The position numbers and the translations under genes are program-made. This document shows positions 1 through 16,120 of a stretch of 64,000 nucleotides of DNA, in pieces (position 1 is the stretch's first letter; the number at the start of each line of letters is the position of its first letter). This DNA is from Amoebidium appalachense. Lineage: Eukaryota > Ichthyosporea. The stretch lies in NCBI GenBank assembly GCA_963693365.1, contig CAVNZM010000007.1:7378001-7442000 (forward strand), written 5' to 3'. Below the pieces are notes generated by a model. The model ran no database searches and was not told the origin of the DNA. It saw only the letters and a program-made list of their open reading frames with translations.

Positions 1-4589
<4,589 letters not shown>

Positions 4590-6059
4590 TTTTAAAGAAG
4601 CTATGGTATGAATCTCACCGAAACCACTGCAACTGCAAATGAGGGACAGCGGTGCGCAAGCCGGCTAAATCCACGAAAGGGTTGTAAGATTCTCAAGCCG
4701 ACCCGGCGGCGTCAAACTCGGCCCTAACTTCAATGTACATTGTAATAATTTAACAAGGATGTTTGCATAATGTTAGAGTATCAAATAGAATTTCATATGT
4801 GTCTGCATATGTAGGCATATATTGGTCTACACACATGGCAGTTACTGTATGAGCTGTAAAGGATACTCCAATTCTACGGTATGTCAGAGAAATAAATTTC
4901 GAGCCCCATATGCTTCTTCATTCTGATTGGCTTTGAATACACATACTGCATGATACAGCATCTTAGATCTCTGCTTCCTATTGGATGAATGAAATGCACG
5001 TCGATCCCGAACCAAATTTCAGCTACTTTAGAGTGCATTCTAAACATCTCTGCTGTCTTCTCGGACTGAATATCCATTGCCAGAATCAAAGAAATAATAA
5101 ATAATTTATACATGGAATATTCTAGGCACGCCAATTCTAGTTTTACGGAATAAATGAAGGCTCGAATGGTTTGCACGGGTTGGCCTCGTGCGTTCCCATG
5201 AGTCTGATTGGTTGGTGGCATAAATCGTGCGAGTTTCCTAGCCGCTACTAGGGTTATGATCATGTCAAGGGTGCTTAGATTCCTTCTGATGTACGTTTAC
5301 TTCCTTTTTATTTTATTTTTTTCACTTCTTTTTTTTTTTTGTTGTTGTTAATTAGGGTCTCTAATAACAATGTTTATCTCTTATCATGTGAGTTATTGCA
5401 ATAATCACTATACTGTCAATAGTCGTGTGTCTTACGATCTGATCATGGCTGAGGAATTTTGGTAACTTCCACTCTTTGAATGGCGTAGGCTCGGCCAATA
5501 AGAAAATGCGAGTTGGCCTTTTGCCACCCCAGCGCCAACTAGGACACATGTTGTCCTAGCGCGGTGGCAATGTGGCTTTAGGTGTCTTGTTCTTTGTTTG
5601 GTTTTTTCCAAAACATGTTCAACAGCAGGAGGTACGGGCTCCATTTTCGTACATCTCCAGAACTTTTCTACTACAAAATATGTTACGTTGACTCATTTAT
5701 GCCACAATGACACACTACCATATTTTCACACTTGAAAGATTCCTTTTTATGAACCATTAGGCACACATTCTGTTGTGCGGCATGTCACCGCGCCAGACTG
5801 GATAAAAAATATCCGCCAATCAAAGCATTGTGTCGAGATCCTACTTGGCTATGTTTGACTGGCGAAAGATGCACCAAAACAGATCTGCATGCTCCCAGGG
5901 GAACCTGACAACTAGCATTAGCATACATGCGAGAACACCCATGTGCCACACGTACCCAGTAACGACTTGTGTTTGTGACATTTTCAAGTGCATGGGATTC
6001 TAATCTATCGTCTCAAGCATATGAACAGAGGAAATTACGTGTAGGTGAGGGCTTGTAAA
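4590..6059. other. Intergenic spacer between divergent genes
   Basis: AT-richer, almost free of long simple repeats, and between the divergent starts at 4589 (minus) and 6060 (plus), so it should hold both promoters. It has a poly-T stretch near 5327-5340, several CCAAT/ATTGG motifs (near 4924, 5209 and 5817) and the palindrome at 5521-5570. An open frame on the minus strand at 4874-5263 lacks any recognisable feature and I do not call it. Confidence 0.6.
5521..5570. repeat. Interrupted palindrome
   Basis: Outer arms TTGCCACC (5521-5528) and GGTGGCAA (5563-5570) and inner arms CTAGGACA (5539-5546) and TGTCCTAG (5552-5559) are exact inverted repeats around a CATGT centre. The inner part resembles the palindromes at 13624-13750, which share CCAACTAGGA and GTCCTAG. 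Confidence 0.75.
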
Positions 6060-7110
6060 ATGGGCCCAATTGTGAGAAGCGGCCCTGTCAGGCCCGTGGG
6101 GACATGTCGAAGGCAGGGAGCCCCATTACAAAAAGACACGTTAACCACAGGCCCGAACGCTAGAAAAGTTCTTGGCGAGCTACAACAAAACTTCACATCT
6201 AACTCAAGTGGTAACAATGCAAATGCAAAACGGGGCAGCATTGTTAATGATGGCTGCGCACGTGCACGCAAACGCACACGTATTGACACATGCAACAACA
6301 CAACGTTAGCAAACTGCAACAACCCGGCGAGTACCAGACAAATCAGCAGCAGTCAATTAGGTAGTGGCAGTGCGGAGGAGCTTTCTTTTTCAAGAGAAGC
6401 AATGGATGCCGAAGAGGAGAATGCAAAAAGATTAATCGAAGAGGTGGAGGCACGGCGGCAACATGGGGTGGCCAGATCGAAGGCGGCGATGGCTGATAAA
6501 TTAAAACGTAACCGTGCTGAGGCACAGCAGAGGGACCGAGTTACTACAGGGGCATTCCCGCCCACGCCCATAGGGTCTGCGCAACCTTTTCTGCCCGACA
6601 CAAAAAAGAAGTTGTCAGAGGCAGCCATTGAAAGTGTCTTGGCTATGACTTGCAGGTAAAGAAAAATCACACTTCTGGCGCACATCATCTGAGCCGGCGC
6701 ATGTAAATTGACACTGTTTGAGCTAGCATTCCGTACATTCAATCATTAGTGGAATACTAGAGCGGAAGCCCGTGTGTGTGCCACATTCAAGTTCTGGTGC
6801 TCGTCAGCTCTGAGCCAACCAGTGGGGGGACTTGCTTCATTTTTACATTGCAGCTGCCTGTGGAATGCATAATGGGTGAGAAAATACTGTTATAGCTAGC
6901 TGTGATAGTATGATGACCGTCACGTAAGGGGTGGTATTGTACAGTATTCATTTGTTCTCATATGTCCTCCCTACTGCAGGTGCAATGACAACTGCTACGA
7001 GAGATTCACGTCAGCGCAGGTGAAAAACCTGAGGACTCGGTGGCTCTGTTTGCCTCCGTCAGTTCGCAACCAGGCGCTGTTCGACTATATGACCCAGCAT
7101 TTGTAAGCAG

Positions 7111-7151
<41 letters not shown>

Positions 7152-7622
7152 GAAATTATACCCAAATATATCTCTCAAGCCATTTTAACCCAGGCGAGGT
7201 AAAGCTAAAACAAGGCTAAAACAAGCCCCCCCCCTTTTTTTATAGATATCACCCCCCCCCCCCCCCCCCCCCATCCCCCCTTTTATAGATATCAGGAGTC
7301 AATGACATCCTAATACCTTAATGTTGCCGAATACTCGTCTAACGCTTGCCCATTAAATGCTCTGCTCACGGACGTACAATATGCAGTTCTTCTATACAGA
7401 CACTTCTCGGTGCCATTGTGTGCAGTCCGGTATGAAGGGTGAACTCTGCATGCTGATGTACATAGATTATGATACTTCCCCTCGGATACAATCTCATCTC
7501 ACCCCACGTAATTGCTACCATAGGGTGAAGCTTGGCAACAACAGCACGTCCCAGAACAAGTCTGGCGTCCAAGCGGGCAAGGTCGAGATACCGTGGATTC
7601 TGGACAACACAGGGGTAACCCA

Positions 7623-7658
<36 letters not shown>

Positions 7659-7769
7659 AAACCCACACACACACACACACACACACGTAGTATACACACG
7701 CACCGCACACACACACGCATGCACGCACGCACGCACGCACACACACACTCAAGCATGCAAACACACGTG

Positions 7770-7802
<33 letters not shown>

Positions 7803-8533
7803 CAGTGCCACGCACACGCACACACACACACACACACACACGAACACACGAACAGGCACACACACACACACACACACACCTCATACGTACAAGCTCACAC
7901 ACATGCCCTCATGCACACATGCCCACACCCACACACCCACGCACCCACGCACCCACCCACGCACCCACGCACCCACACAATCAGCATCACACAGGCATAT
8001 AACACGGCAGCAACTAATGTGGTTGCATCCAGAGTTCGGCACATACTACGCACAGAGTTCGGCAAACAGTTGTGCTTTTGTGCTGGTCCGGCCACACACA
8101 CCACCCCAACCGCCAGTTTCTTATTTATTTTTTTTATTTTTATTTTAACACGTTTGGTTAACGTCATCCACCTGCTGCCGGAAGAGTGCATAGGACACAG
8201 TCCCATTAGCTACGTTAGAACACCAACCGCCAGTGACTTATAAATTTTTAAATTTTGGATAAAACTTAAAAACTGAGATGTGCATGTGGACAGAAATTTT
8301 AAGCGTGTTTATAGGGAGAGAAGGAGAGAGCTCTAGATACACAAGAGGGTCAAAAAGGGGGACCGGGCCTGGACCACGTGATGGCTTCGTTGATGCTCAT
8401 GCCAACACATGACGGTTGCCACGCGCGTGCAAATCTGAGAGAGAGAGAGAGAGGGAGAGAGAGGGGGAGAGAGAGAGAGGGGGGGGGGGGGAGAGAGAGA
8501 GAGAGAGAGAGTGTGTGTGTGTGTGTGTTGGGT

Positions 8534-8566
<33 letters not shown>

Positions 8567-8986
8567 AGGGCTATTCGTTGGCAAGAGCCAGGAGAGACAG
8601 GGGGAAGAGTGGTGTCTATTGGTCTAATAAAGTAATGATGAATACCGGAGGGGGGGGGGGGGGGGGGGATGGGGGGATTGGGGCGGGGGGGGGGGGGGGG
8701 GGGAAAGGGGGAGGAAAGAACGGGAGGGGAGGGGGGGGGGGGGGGGGAGGCGAGGTCTGCCAGGCATAGAGAGGGAGATGCAGACAGAGGGGGAGGGGGG
8801 AGGGAGGAGGTGAATACCGGAGGGGGGGGGGGGGGATGGGGGATTGGGGCGGGGGGGGGGGGGGGGGGGGAGAGGGGGAGGAAAGAACGGGAGGGGAGGG
8901 GGGGGGGGGGGGGGGGGGGCGAGGTCTGCCAGGCATAGAGAGGGAGATGCAGACAGAGGGGGGGGGGGGGGGGGGGGAGGGAGGAG

Positions 8987-9040
<54 letters not shown>

Positions 9041-9838
9041 GATGGGGGCAGGAAGGCCGGGGGAGGAGCGGGCCCGGGTGGGGAGAGCATGGAATGATAA
9101 CATGTGTGAAGGAGCAGCGAGGTCGGTGAGGAAGAAGGGGAGGGGGGGGGAGGGGAACAAGGTTAAGAAAAACAATACACCAAATGACCTCCCCCCCCCC
9201 CCCCCCCCCCCCCCCCCGCCCACCGCCCCCTCCCCCCTCCCCATCCCATTCATTTCATCCCAGATCTGCCAAGAAGCATTCATCAACATCATGGGAATGT
9301 GCCGAAACACGTTCATGGCCAGAAAGAATGAATTCCTACAAGGAGCTCGGTTTTACGTACATGGCAACACCGGTGAAGGCAACATCTCTTTGGCGGTGGA
9401 GAGATTTATTGCCTGGTTTTCCGAATTCATCGACCTCATCGGTCAGTTGATGCCCGACACGTCTACGATACGCTTGCCGCCCGCTTACACCAAGGAAGAG
9501 ATCTGGATGGAGTACGTCAGGGTGTGTATTTCATATATACCCCCCCCCCCCCCCCCCCCCCCCCAAACCACATCTCAATGCATACACCTACACGCACGTA
9601 CATACGCACACACGCAACTACGTACACGGAATTACACACACATGCACACATGCACACATGCACACCGTTCTACACACACATACACACATACACGAACACG
9701 TATTATAAACATGCACGCTAACACATGCACAAGCATACACTGCTGGGCACAGCCACCCACCCACCCACCCGCTCACCTGCTAAACCTCATTCCCACACAC
9801 AAACACACCCATAAACTGTCAGAGAGAGAGAGACACCG

Positions 9839-9871
<33 letters not shown>

Positions 9872-9915
9872 CCCACACAGGCGCATGCAGCATCATATTG
9901 CTTCACATTACCTTA

Positions 9916-9961
<46 letters not shown>

Positions 9962-10571
9962 TTCTCGAACACAAAATCAATAGAACACAAACACACACAC
10001 CCACACCCACCCACCCACCACCCCACCCACCCGCAGCCACACCCCTACACTCACACCCACACCCAAACCCACACCCACATACGTATATAATTTGCTCTCC
10101 CCCCTCCCCCCCCCCCTCCCCCCCCTCCCCCCCCACAAGCACTCCTGCATATATGGTACAATGCAACCAAGGAAGCCCACGAACACACAAGCACAGGAAA
10201 ACATGGCTGGGCATTCAGACACACCCACCCGCAAACCCACCCACCCATCCACCAATCTACCCAAACAACCAAATTCCCGCGGGTCCACACACTCACTCGT
10301 AAATCCACCTATTCACGAAACTTGCTTTATCTCACTCAGTGTCACCTGTTTAACCTCATTACCCAGATACAAACACACCCAGGCACACACAGAGAGATAC
10401 CAACCCACACAATGCCGTCCACCCACCCACACAGGCACATCCATCACAATGTCATATTGACCCACACTGCCTTACCCATGCCTTCACCATCGAAGCACAC
10501 GTGGCATGCAATGGTGCACGTGAAACCCCACTCCCCCCCCCCCCCCCCCCATCCCCCCCCCCTCCTTCCCC

Positions 10572-10605
<34 letters not shown>

Positions 10606-11406
10606 CCGAACAACACACAAGCACTATGGCATCCTTATCAACATGCATACATACATAAACAACCTTTTGAAACACAAGCGTGTGACATGCATTTTATCGT
10701 ACATTATTAACTTTTACAACCAGCACACTGCAACTCAGGAGGTTATGCACACACACATACACACATACCCACACACACACACAAACTTCAAACGACACAC
10801 ACATGCAATCACACACCACACAGCACATTACACATGTCCCTATTACCATCGAAGCAACACCCAAACACCCAAACAAACAAAGGGACATCCATTACGAAAC
10901 ACAAACACACACACACACAGGCACACAAGCACATACACACGTACACACGCACAGTGTCAGGCACACACACATGCAAGGGCACCCACACACATACACACAC
11001 GAAAACATCCATCCAAAACTCCACATTCGAAACACAACCTCTATTCTACCCATACAGATATTGTTACATAAATACTGACCTACGTCCGCTTGGAAAACAC
11101 AGGATATCACAGCCGAGGACACAGCCAACCAAGAAGAATTCGAGGCACGGTGGGCACAGCTCCATCCCGATTTCGACGAACAGGAACATGTACTTGGCCC
11201 CGACCAGGCACGTCTCTCTCCCCCCCCTCTGTGTGGCTGTGTACATGTGTGTGTACGCGTGTGCTTGTGTGTGTGTATGTGTTTTTTTTTTTTTTTTGGG
11301 GGGGGGGGGGGGGGGGGAGGGGGGGGATGTGGAGGAAGACAACAGGGTGGGCAGTTTAAGCATGTGTGTGAGAATGTGTGCGTGTATGGGTACGTGTGTG
11401 CATGCT

Positions 11407-11485
<79 letters not shown>

Positions 11486-11719
11486 TGGAGAACTTGGGAG
11501 GGGGGGAGGGGGGGGGGGGCAAGCACTGCAATGTTGAGTACATTGGGGCAAACAGAGTGTATACCGAGGGAGAGGGGGGCAGGGGGGGATAATGGGCCAA
11601 ACCTGTCCATCTTCCGTATTTGGGATAGTATACGTCGTAATGTAGCCTGACATCCTGACATCATGTGAGGTATGCAGCATAACATGCACCTCCATGCAAC
11701 CCTACTTCTTAAGCGCCTA

Positions 11720-11798
<79 letters not shown>

Positions 11799-11874
11799 CG
11801 TGTGTGTTACAGTATGTGTACGTCAGAATGTGTAGGCGAATTGGTATGTGAGCATACGTGCATGAAATCGTGTA

Positions 11875-11937
<63 letters not shown>

Positions 11938-12301
11938 GGGAAGGCAGAACAACAAGAACAACAACAACAAAAAAAAACACCCCGCCTACACCTTACTGAC
12001 AGAGAGAAAAAAACCCACACTAATCGATCTTCACACCTTCCAGACTGCCTCAGGCCACAAGCGCAAACGGCAAGCACGGGTAACAGACAAGGGCTACCTT
12101 GATCAAGAGGGGTTTCACGCAGCCTGGAGAACCCATTTCAAGGGTGTAAGTTTAAGCACCGAGACCACCAACTTCGTCAAATGTGAGTACTGCTGCATTC
12201 TCAAGGCCCGCCTCAAGCTGGCCACCACCAATGCTGCAAGGATCCACATCCGTGAACTGCGGGAGGCACACATCAATCTCCAAAGGCTGGTGGCCCCCCT
12301 C

Positions 12302-12338
<37 letters not shown>

Positions 12339-12518
12339 ACCCACCCACCAAACGCCATCACCACCACCACCATCATTACGTGCACGGCACACACATACAC
12401 AAAACCTTTACAACATCACACCTGACAACATCTTCCAAAGTAAACACCCACGCACGCACATTCACACACACACACACACACACACAAACAAGCATGCACA
12501 CCTGCACACTCCCGCGTA

Positions 12519-12612
<94 letters not shown>

Positions 12613-12745
12613 CCACAACCACACAGTCCGCCTCCCCCTCCCCCCCTCCCCCCATCCCCCCCTCACACACACACACACAGTCACATGTTCTCGTGGAGGA
12701 GGGCAAAGAAAGGGGGGGAGGGGGGGGGGGGGCAGCGGTGTTGTG

Positions 12746-12832
<87 letters not shown>

Positions 12833-13022
12833 GTGCGTGTGCGTGTGTGTGTGGTTGCGTGCGCGCATGCACGTGTGCGCAAGCACTTGGACTTCCCTCC
12901 CCCCCCCCCAAACACCATCACCACCACCACCATCATTACATGCACGGCACACGCATACACACAACCTCTAAAACAACACACCTGACAACCTGTTCCAAAA
13001 TAAACACCCACGCACGCACATT

Positions 13023-13076
<54 letters not shown>

Positions 13077-13140
13077 TGCACACCCGCACACCCGCACGTA
13101 CCACACATGCACACACACAACCACAACCACACAGTCTTCC

Positions 13141-13177
<37 letters not shown>

Positions 13178-13258
13178 TTGAACAAAACACACACACATAG
13201 TCATGTTTTCGTGGAGGAGGGAAAAAAAAAGGGGGGGAGCTTGGGTAGTGGCGTTGTG

Positions 13259-13327
<69 letters not shown>

Positions 13328-15538
13328 ACGTGTGTGCGCAAGCACTTGCAAGTGACTGTGTGTACGTGTGTGCCTGCGCGTAGGGTATTTGGGTTGGTAT
13401 TTGGGTTTGTATCTGGCGACATCACATGTATTTCAAATCACCGCATCGCGCACATCTCTTTGGTAGCAACTTCCTGCAATCAAAGTATGTCACTATATAC
13501 ATACACATATTCGCAACTAGAGTGCATGAAACCGCACAGCTTTGTCGTACACACACATATTCGCAATTATTAGAGTGCATGAAACCGCACAGTTGTGTCG
13601 TACAGCCATTGAAGATAAACGAGTGACGTCATCCTAGTACCAACTAGGATGACGTCATCCTAGTTGTAACTAGGATATATTGTCCTAGTTGTAACTAGGA
13701 TCCAGAGTCCTAGTTGTGATTAGGATCGGGTCTCCTGGTTGACACTAGGATTATGATCCTCCTAACCATATATATAGTGATTGACCATGAGATGTCACAG
13801 AAAGGAGAGAGAGAGCTATTACCAGCATCGGTCAGCTGCAATTCGGGAGCCACACAAGTACATGAGTGTCATCGTTGACTCAATGGACCAAGCAAAATCC
13901 GAAATCCCGAACGTACATTGGAACTCCAAAGCCGCGAGCTCGATTCCCAAGAAGGCCGTTCGGATAACCAGTGTCCTCGTTCATGGCCGCACCCTCTACA
14001 CAATCGTGGATGAGCACGGTCGCAAGGGTGCCAATGTCCAAATCGCGGCACTCACGTTGGCAATCGAGCGTGAATTGGAGATACGGGGCTCGTTGCCAGA
14101 GACGTTGTACGTGCAAATGGATAACGCCTCCGAGAATCATTGCAACGCAATGATGCAATTTTTTGAATTACTCGTTTCTAGGGGTGTGTTCACCACTGTG
14201 GAGTGTTCGTTCCTTCTTCCGGGACATACGCACGAGGATATCGATGGCCGCTTTCGGGGATTCAACCATTACCTGACTGAGCAACCGCCGCGGACTGTTC
14301 CCGATTTGATGGAGACTTTGAAAAAGCGACCAAGATCGAAAGATTTAGCGCCGTATATTCGCCAAAGAGGGAGAGTGGTGGAGCCTCCTGAGGTGCACAA
14401 TGTACAAGCCATTCCAGAGTTCACAGAGTGGTTAGCCCCTTGCGCCGATCCCCTGTCGTACTTCGCAAAATGGCGATGCTTCCGATGGATCAAACTGGAC
14501 ACTGGCGTAAAATTTGAGGTTCGGCGACTTGCCAGCCAAGGCGAGTGGATAGAATGTAGAGGTTCGCGTAAGGCTCTTCTTCACACGCTCCCCAACCAGC
14601 CTGCATCGATGTCAATCAAGGTGAACCAAGGGTCGTCTATTCAGCCTTTTCCGATTTGGCTACGCGAACAATGGGGCACACTTGGAAGTATGCTTGAGCG
14701 ATTGGCTAAGGACAATGTATTTTTGGACCCTGATGGAGAGCACCTGGAGTGGTGGAAGGAGCAAGCGCAGAGTGCCGGATATGATACAGTGACAGGCGAG
14801 TTCACGCAACCTGCGCCGGCATTCGAAAATGTCATTACGTTTCCCTTTCGGCTGGTTAGCGATTTGACATCCAATCGATCATACCCGCGACCGCCCCCTC
14901 CAGGTCTTCCGGCCATCCCGGACGAACTTGAAGATCCGAACAACAGAGATGGAGATGACTGCGACATACCGTGCATTGGGGCTGACGGTAGGAGGGAAAG
15001 GCGCCAAATCGTAAAATTTACAAACCCGGGTGCTCCCAATGAAAATGATTTTGTGTTGGTGCACACTTGGGACGACGCACAGAATACTCCCGGATCAGAC
15101 TACTTGGGGGAATTTTGTGTGGCGAAAGTAATTCATATTGAAAATCCAGAGGCCCTACCGGCTGATAGAACTTTTTGGGTGCATTGGTGGTGTCCTGATG
15201 GTGTGGCTAGTGATCTGAGATATGACGCAAAACTGCAACCTATGTTTATTCACAAGGAAGATCCTGCAAGGCAGACTTCCACTACCTTTCCAGTTTTGAC
15301 TTGCACAGATAAAAGTTTTCAGGGGTTCTATAGGCCGAATGTACAGAAGGAGCAGTTAAAGGAATATGTTCAATGGATAGACCCTGTGAAATTCGAGAAT
15401 ATGTGTGGGACGATTTCTACCGGAAGTAGTTTTCTTGGAAAATCGGGTAAGGGTAACAGGTTCAATGTTGTAAAATCTCAATTAATGGCATTGCTCGAAT
15501 TAAGCAAATCGGAGGTCAAGCGGGGTTTGGAAAAATAA
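6060..15538 (+). CDS. DUF7869-type large transposase-like protein, seven exons
   Basis: Exons 6060-6655, 6980-7102, 7524-7614, 9264-9521, 11103-11189, 12044-12289 and 13805-15538 join in phase to 1045 codons including the TAA stop. Exon 1 is low complexity, with a basic patch (RARKRTRID) and a coiled-coil-like stretch ([17 protein letters not shown]). The exon 1-2 junction creates [11 protein letters not shown], a cysteine motif typical of the family's N-terminus. Exon 4 has [11 protein letters not shown] and [11 protein letters not shown]; exon 6 has FVKCEYC. The last exon carries VIVDSMDQ (about residue 492), [10 protein letters not shown] (about 573) and GHTHEDIDG (about 607), the hallmark of the large family I believe Pfam calls DUF7869, with an RNase H/DDE-like look. 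This C-terminal module is followed by about 400 residues that I do not recognise. Family recognition is from memory of these motifs; catalytic activity is inference. Only exon 5's boundary (donor GTACTT) and the last acceptor (13805) are less certain. Confidence 0.85.
7103..7523. repeat. Poly-C intron (intron 2 of the DUF7869-type gene)
   Basis: Poly-C at about 7109-7149 and 7249-7272, separated by a short duplicated segment (TTTTATAGATATCA twice near 7237 and 7280). The intron ends at the acceptor CTACCATAG before 7524. A frame is also open from about 7432 (acceptor GTGTGCAG), but its phase does not fit exon 2. Confidence 0.7.
7615..9263. repeat. Repeat-filled intron 3: poly-C, CA, then GA/GT/G and a 172-bp tandem duplication
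   Basis: Poly-C 7625-7657 and CA/CACG tracts 7663-7985 are followed by about 400 bases of ordinary sequence. GA/GT/G tracts follow at 8420-8565, then two direct copies of a segment (8639-8808 and 8811-8980, period 172) that both contain TGAATACCGG and GCATAGAGAGGGAGATGCAG. GT lies at 8991-9037 and poly-C at 9190-9217, just before the acceptor. I see no exon in 7990-8420. Confidence 0.8.
8420..8646. repeat. Dispersed composite repeat, copy 2
   Basis: GA, GT and poly-G tracts followed by a body at 8584-8646 with GGGGGAAGAGTGG and ATTGGTCTAATAAAGTAA. It matches the body at 3656-3714 in the same orientation and the same order of simple repeats. Confidence 0.6.
9522..11102. repeat. C- and CA-rich intron 4 of the DUF7869-type gene
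   Basis: Poly-C at 9541-9564, 9841-9869, 9919-9960 and 10578-10603, CCCACA-type tandem sequence at 9990-10080, scattered ACACAC 10740-10990. It is all C/CA on the coding strand. No additional exon recognised. Confidence 0.8.
11190..12043. repeat. Intron 5 with GT/G 5' half and poly-C 3' half
   Basis: GT-rich 11230-11280, T then G run 11282-11322, GT 11413-11484 and 11718-11796, then a poly-C run of about 53 bases at 11877-11929 before an A/C-rich acceptor region. The poly-G and poly-C runs are complementary within one intron. Confidence 0.8.
12335..13370. repeat. Tandem duplication of a CA...GT foldback unit in intron 6
   Basis: Two units (about 12335-12900 and 12905-13370) share, in order: CCATCACCACCACCACCATC, a CA tract, ACAACCACAACCACACAGTC, a C-rich run, TCGTGGAGGAGGG, a G run, a GT tract and GTGCGCAAGCACTTG. 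Each unit has a CA arm and a GT arm that could pair. The copies differ in tract lengths and scattered bases, so this is not an exact assembly repeat. Confidence 0.8.
13503..13602. repeat. Two direct copies of a ~50-bp sequence
   Basis: ACACATATTCGCAA, AGAGTGCATGAAACCGCACA and GTCGTACA occur in the same order twice, at about 13503-13553 and 13553-13602. They lie in intron 6, just before the palindrome array. Confidence 0.75.
13624..13750. promoter_or_regulatory. Array of five palindromes with two TGACGTCA sites
   Basis: Unit 1 is a perfect hairpin: TGACGTCATCCTAGT (13624-13638), loop ACCA, then its exact complement 13643-13657. Four more copies of TCCTAGTTGTAACTAGGA follow, exact or degenerate, at 13658, 13683, 13708 and 13733. 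Spacing is 25-26 bases with 6-7-base spacers. TGACGTCA (a CRE/ATF-type bZIP consensus) occurs at 13624 and 13650. The array ends 55 bases before the last exon of the DUF7869-type gene. A regulatory or protein-binding role is inference. Confidence 0.6.
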
Positions 15539-15696
15539 TAGTACTGAACAAAAGTAAGAATCTTATCCATGTTTTAGCAAACACTTCTAAATTTTCGTAA
15601 AGTCTGATTGGTGTGAATGACGCATGGCTGTGCCAACCCATAATATTATAGCCTCAGGCATTGCCGGCAACTTATTTTTGACCCAAAATTGCAAAA

Positions 15697-15702
15697 ATAA
15701 AA
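15697..15702 (+). terminator. Possible polyadenylation signal AATAAA
   Basis: AATAAA lies 159 bases after the stop of the DUF7869-type gene and before the start of the duplicated block. It is a plausible 3' end signal; no transcript evidence is available. Confidence 0.4.
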
Positions 15703-16076
15703 CGGCAGAAATCGCTGCACGTGTCCATTATCTCAAAAGTCCTAAGTACCCTCCTAAGACCTCACTGTTTAACCACACATCTTGAAACTAGTTATATTAA
15801 GATCCAGAAGCTCCGGTGTATTTTAAAGTTTATTTTGTTTTATTCTATTTATTTATTTCAATACTATTGTTTTTTTGTTTGGGGCAGGGGTGGGGTGGTG
15901 GGGGGGGGGGGGGGGGGGGGGGTTAAAGGTAAAGGGCTCTCAGATCATGAGGGATGATCACTCGAGGGGGGAAACCCACTTAGGTTGTGAGAGAGGAGCC
16001 CTCGTGAAGCAATGAAGCAATGAAAAGCCCAAAAGAAGCATGCCCGAGGGGTGGGGAAAGGGCGGGGAGGGGGGGG

Positions 16077-16120
<44 letters not shown>

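Noticed and set aside
4874-5263. 129-codon minus frame
   Set aside because: No family, no splice partner, AT-rich spacer composition and overlap with expected promoter region.
13624-13750. CRISPR-like array
   Set aside because: Spacers of 6-7 bases are far too short, repeats are degenerate palindromes and the genome is eukaryotic.
13781-15538. Stand-alone intronless gene
   Set aside because: The upstream part of the frame starts without ATG and the family's N-terminal motifs are found in six phase-compatible upstream exons.
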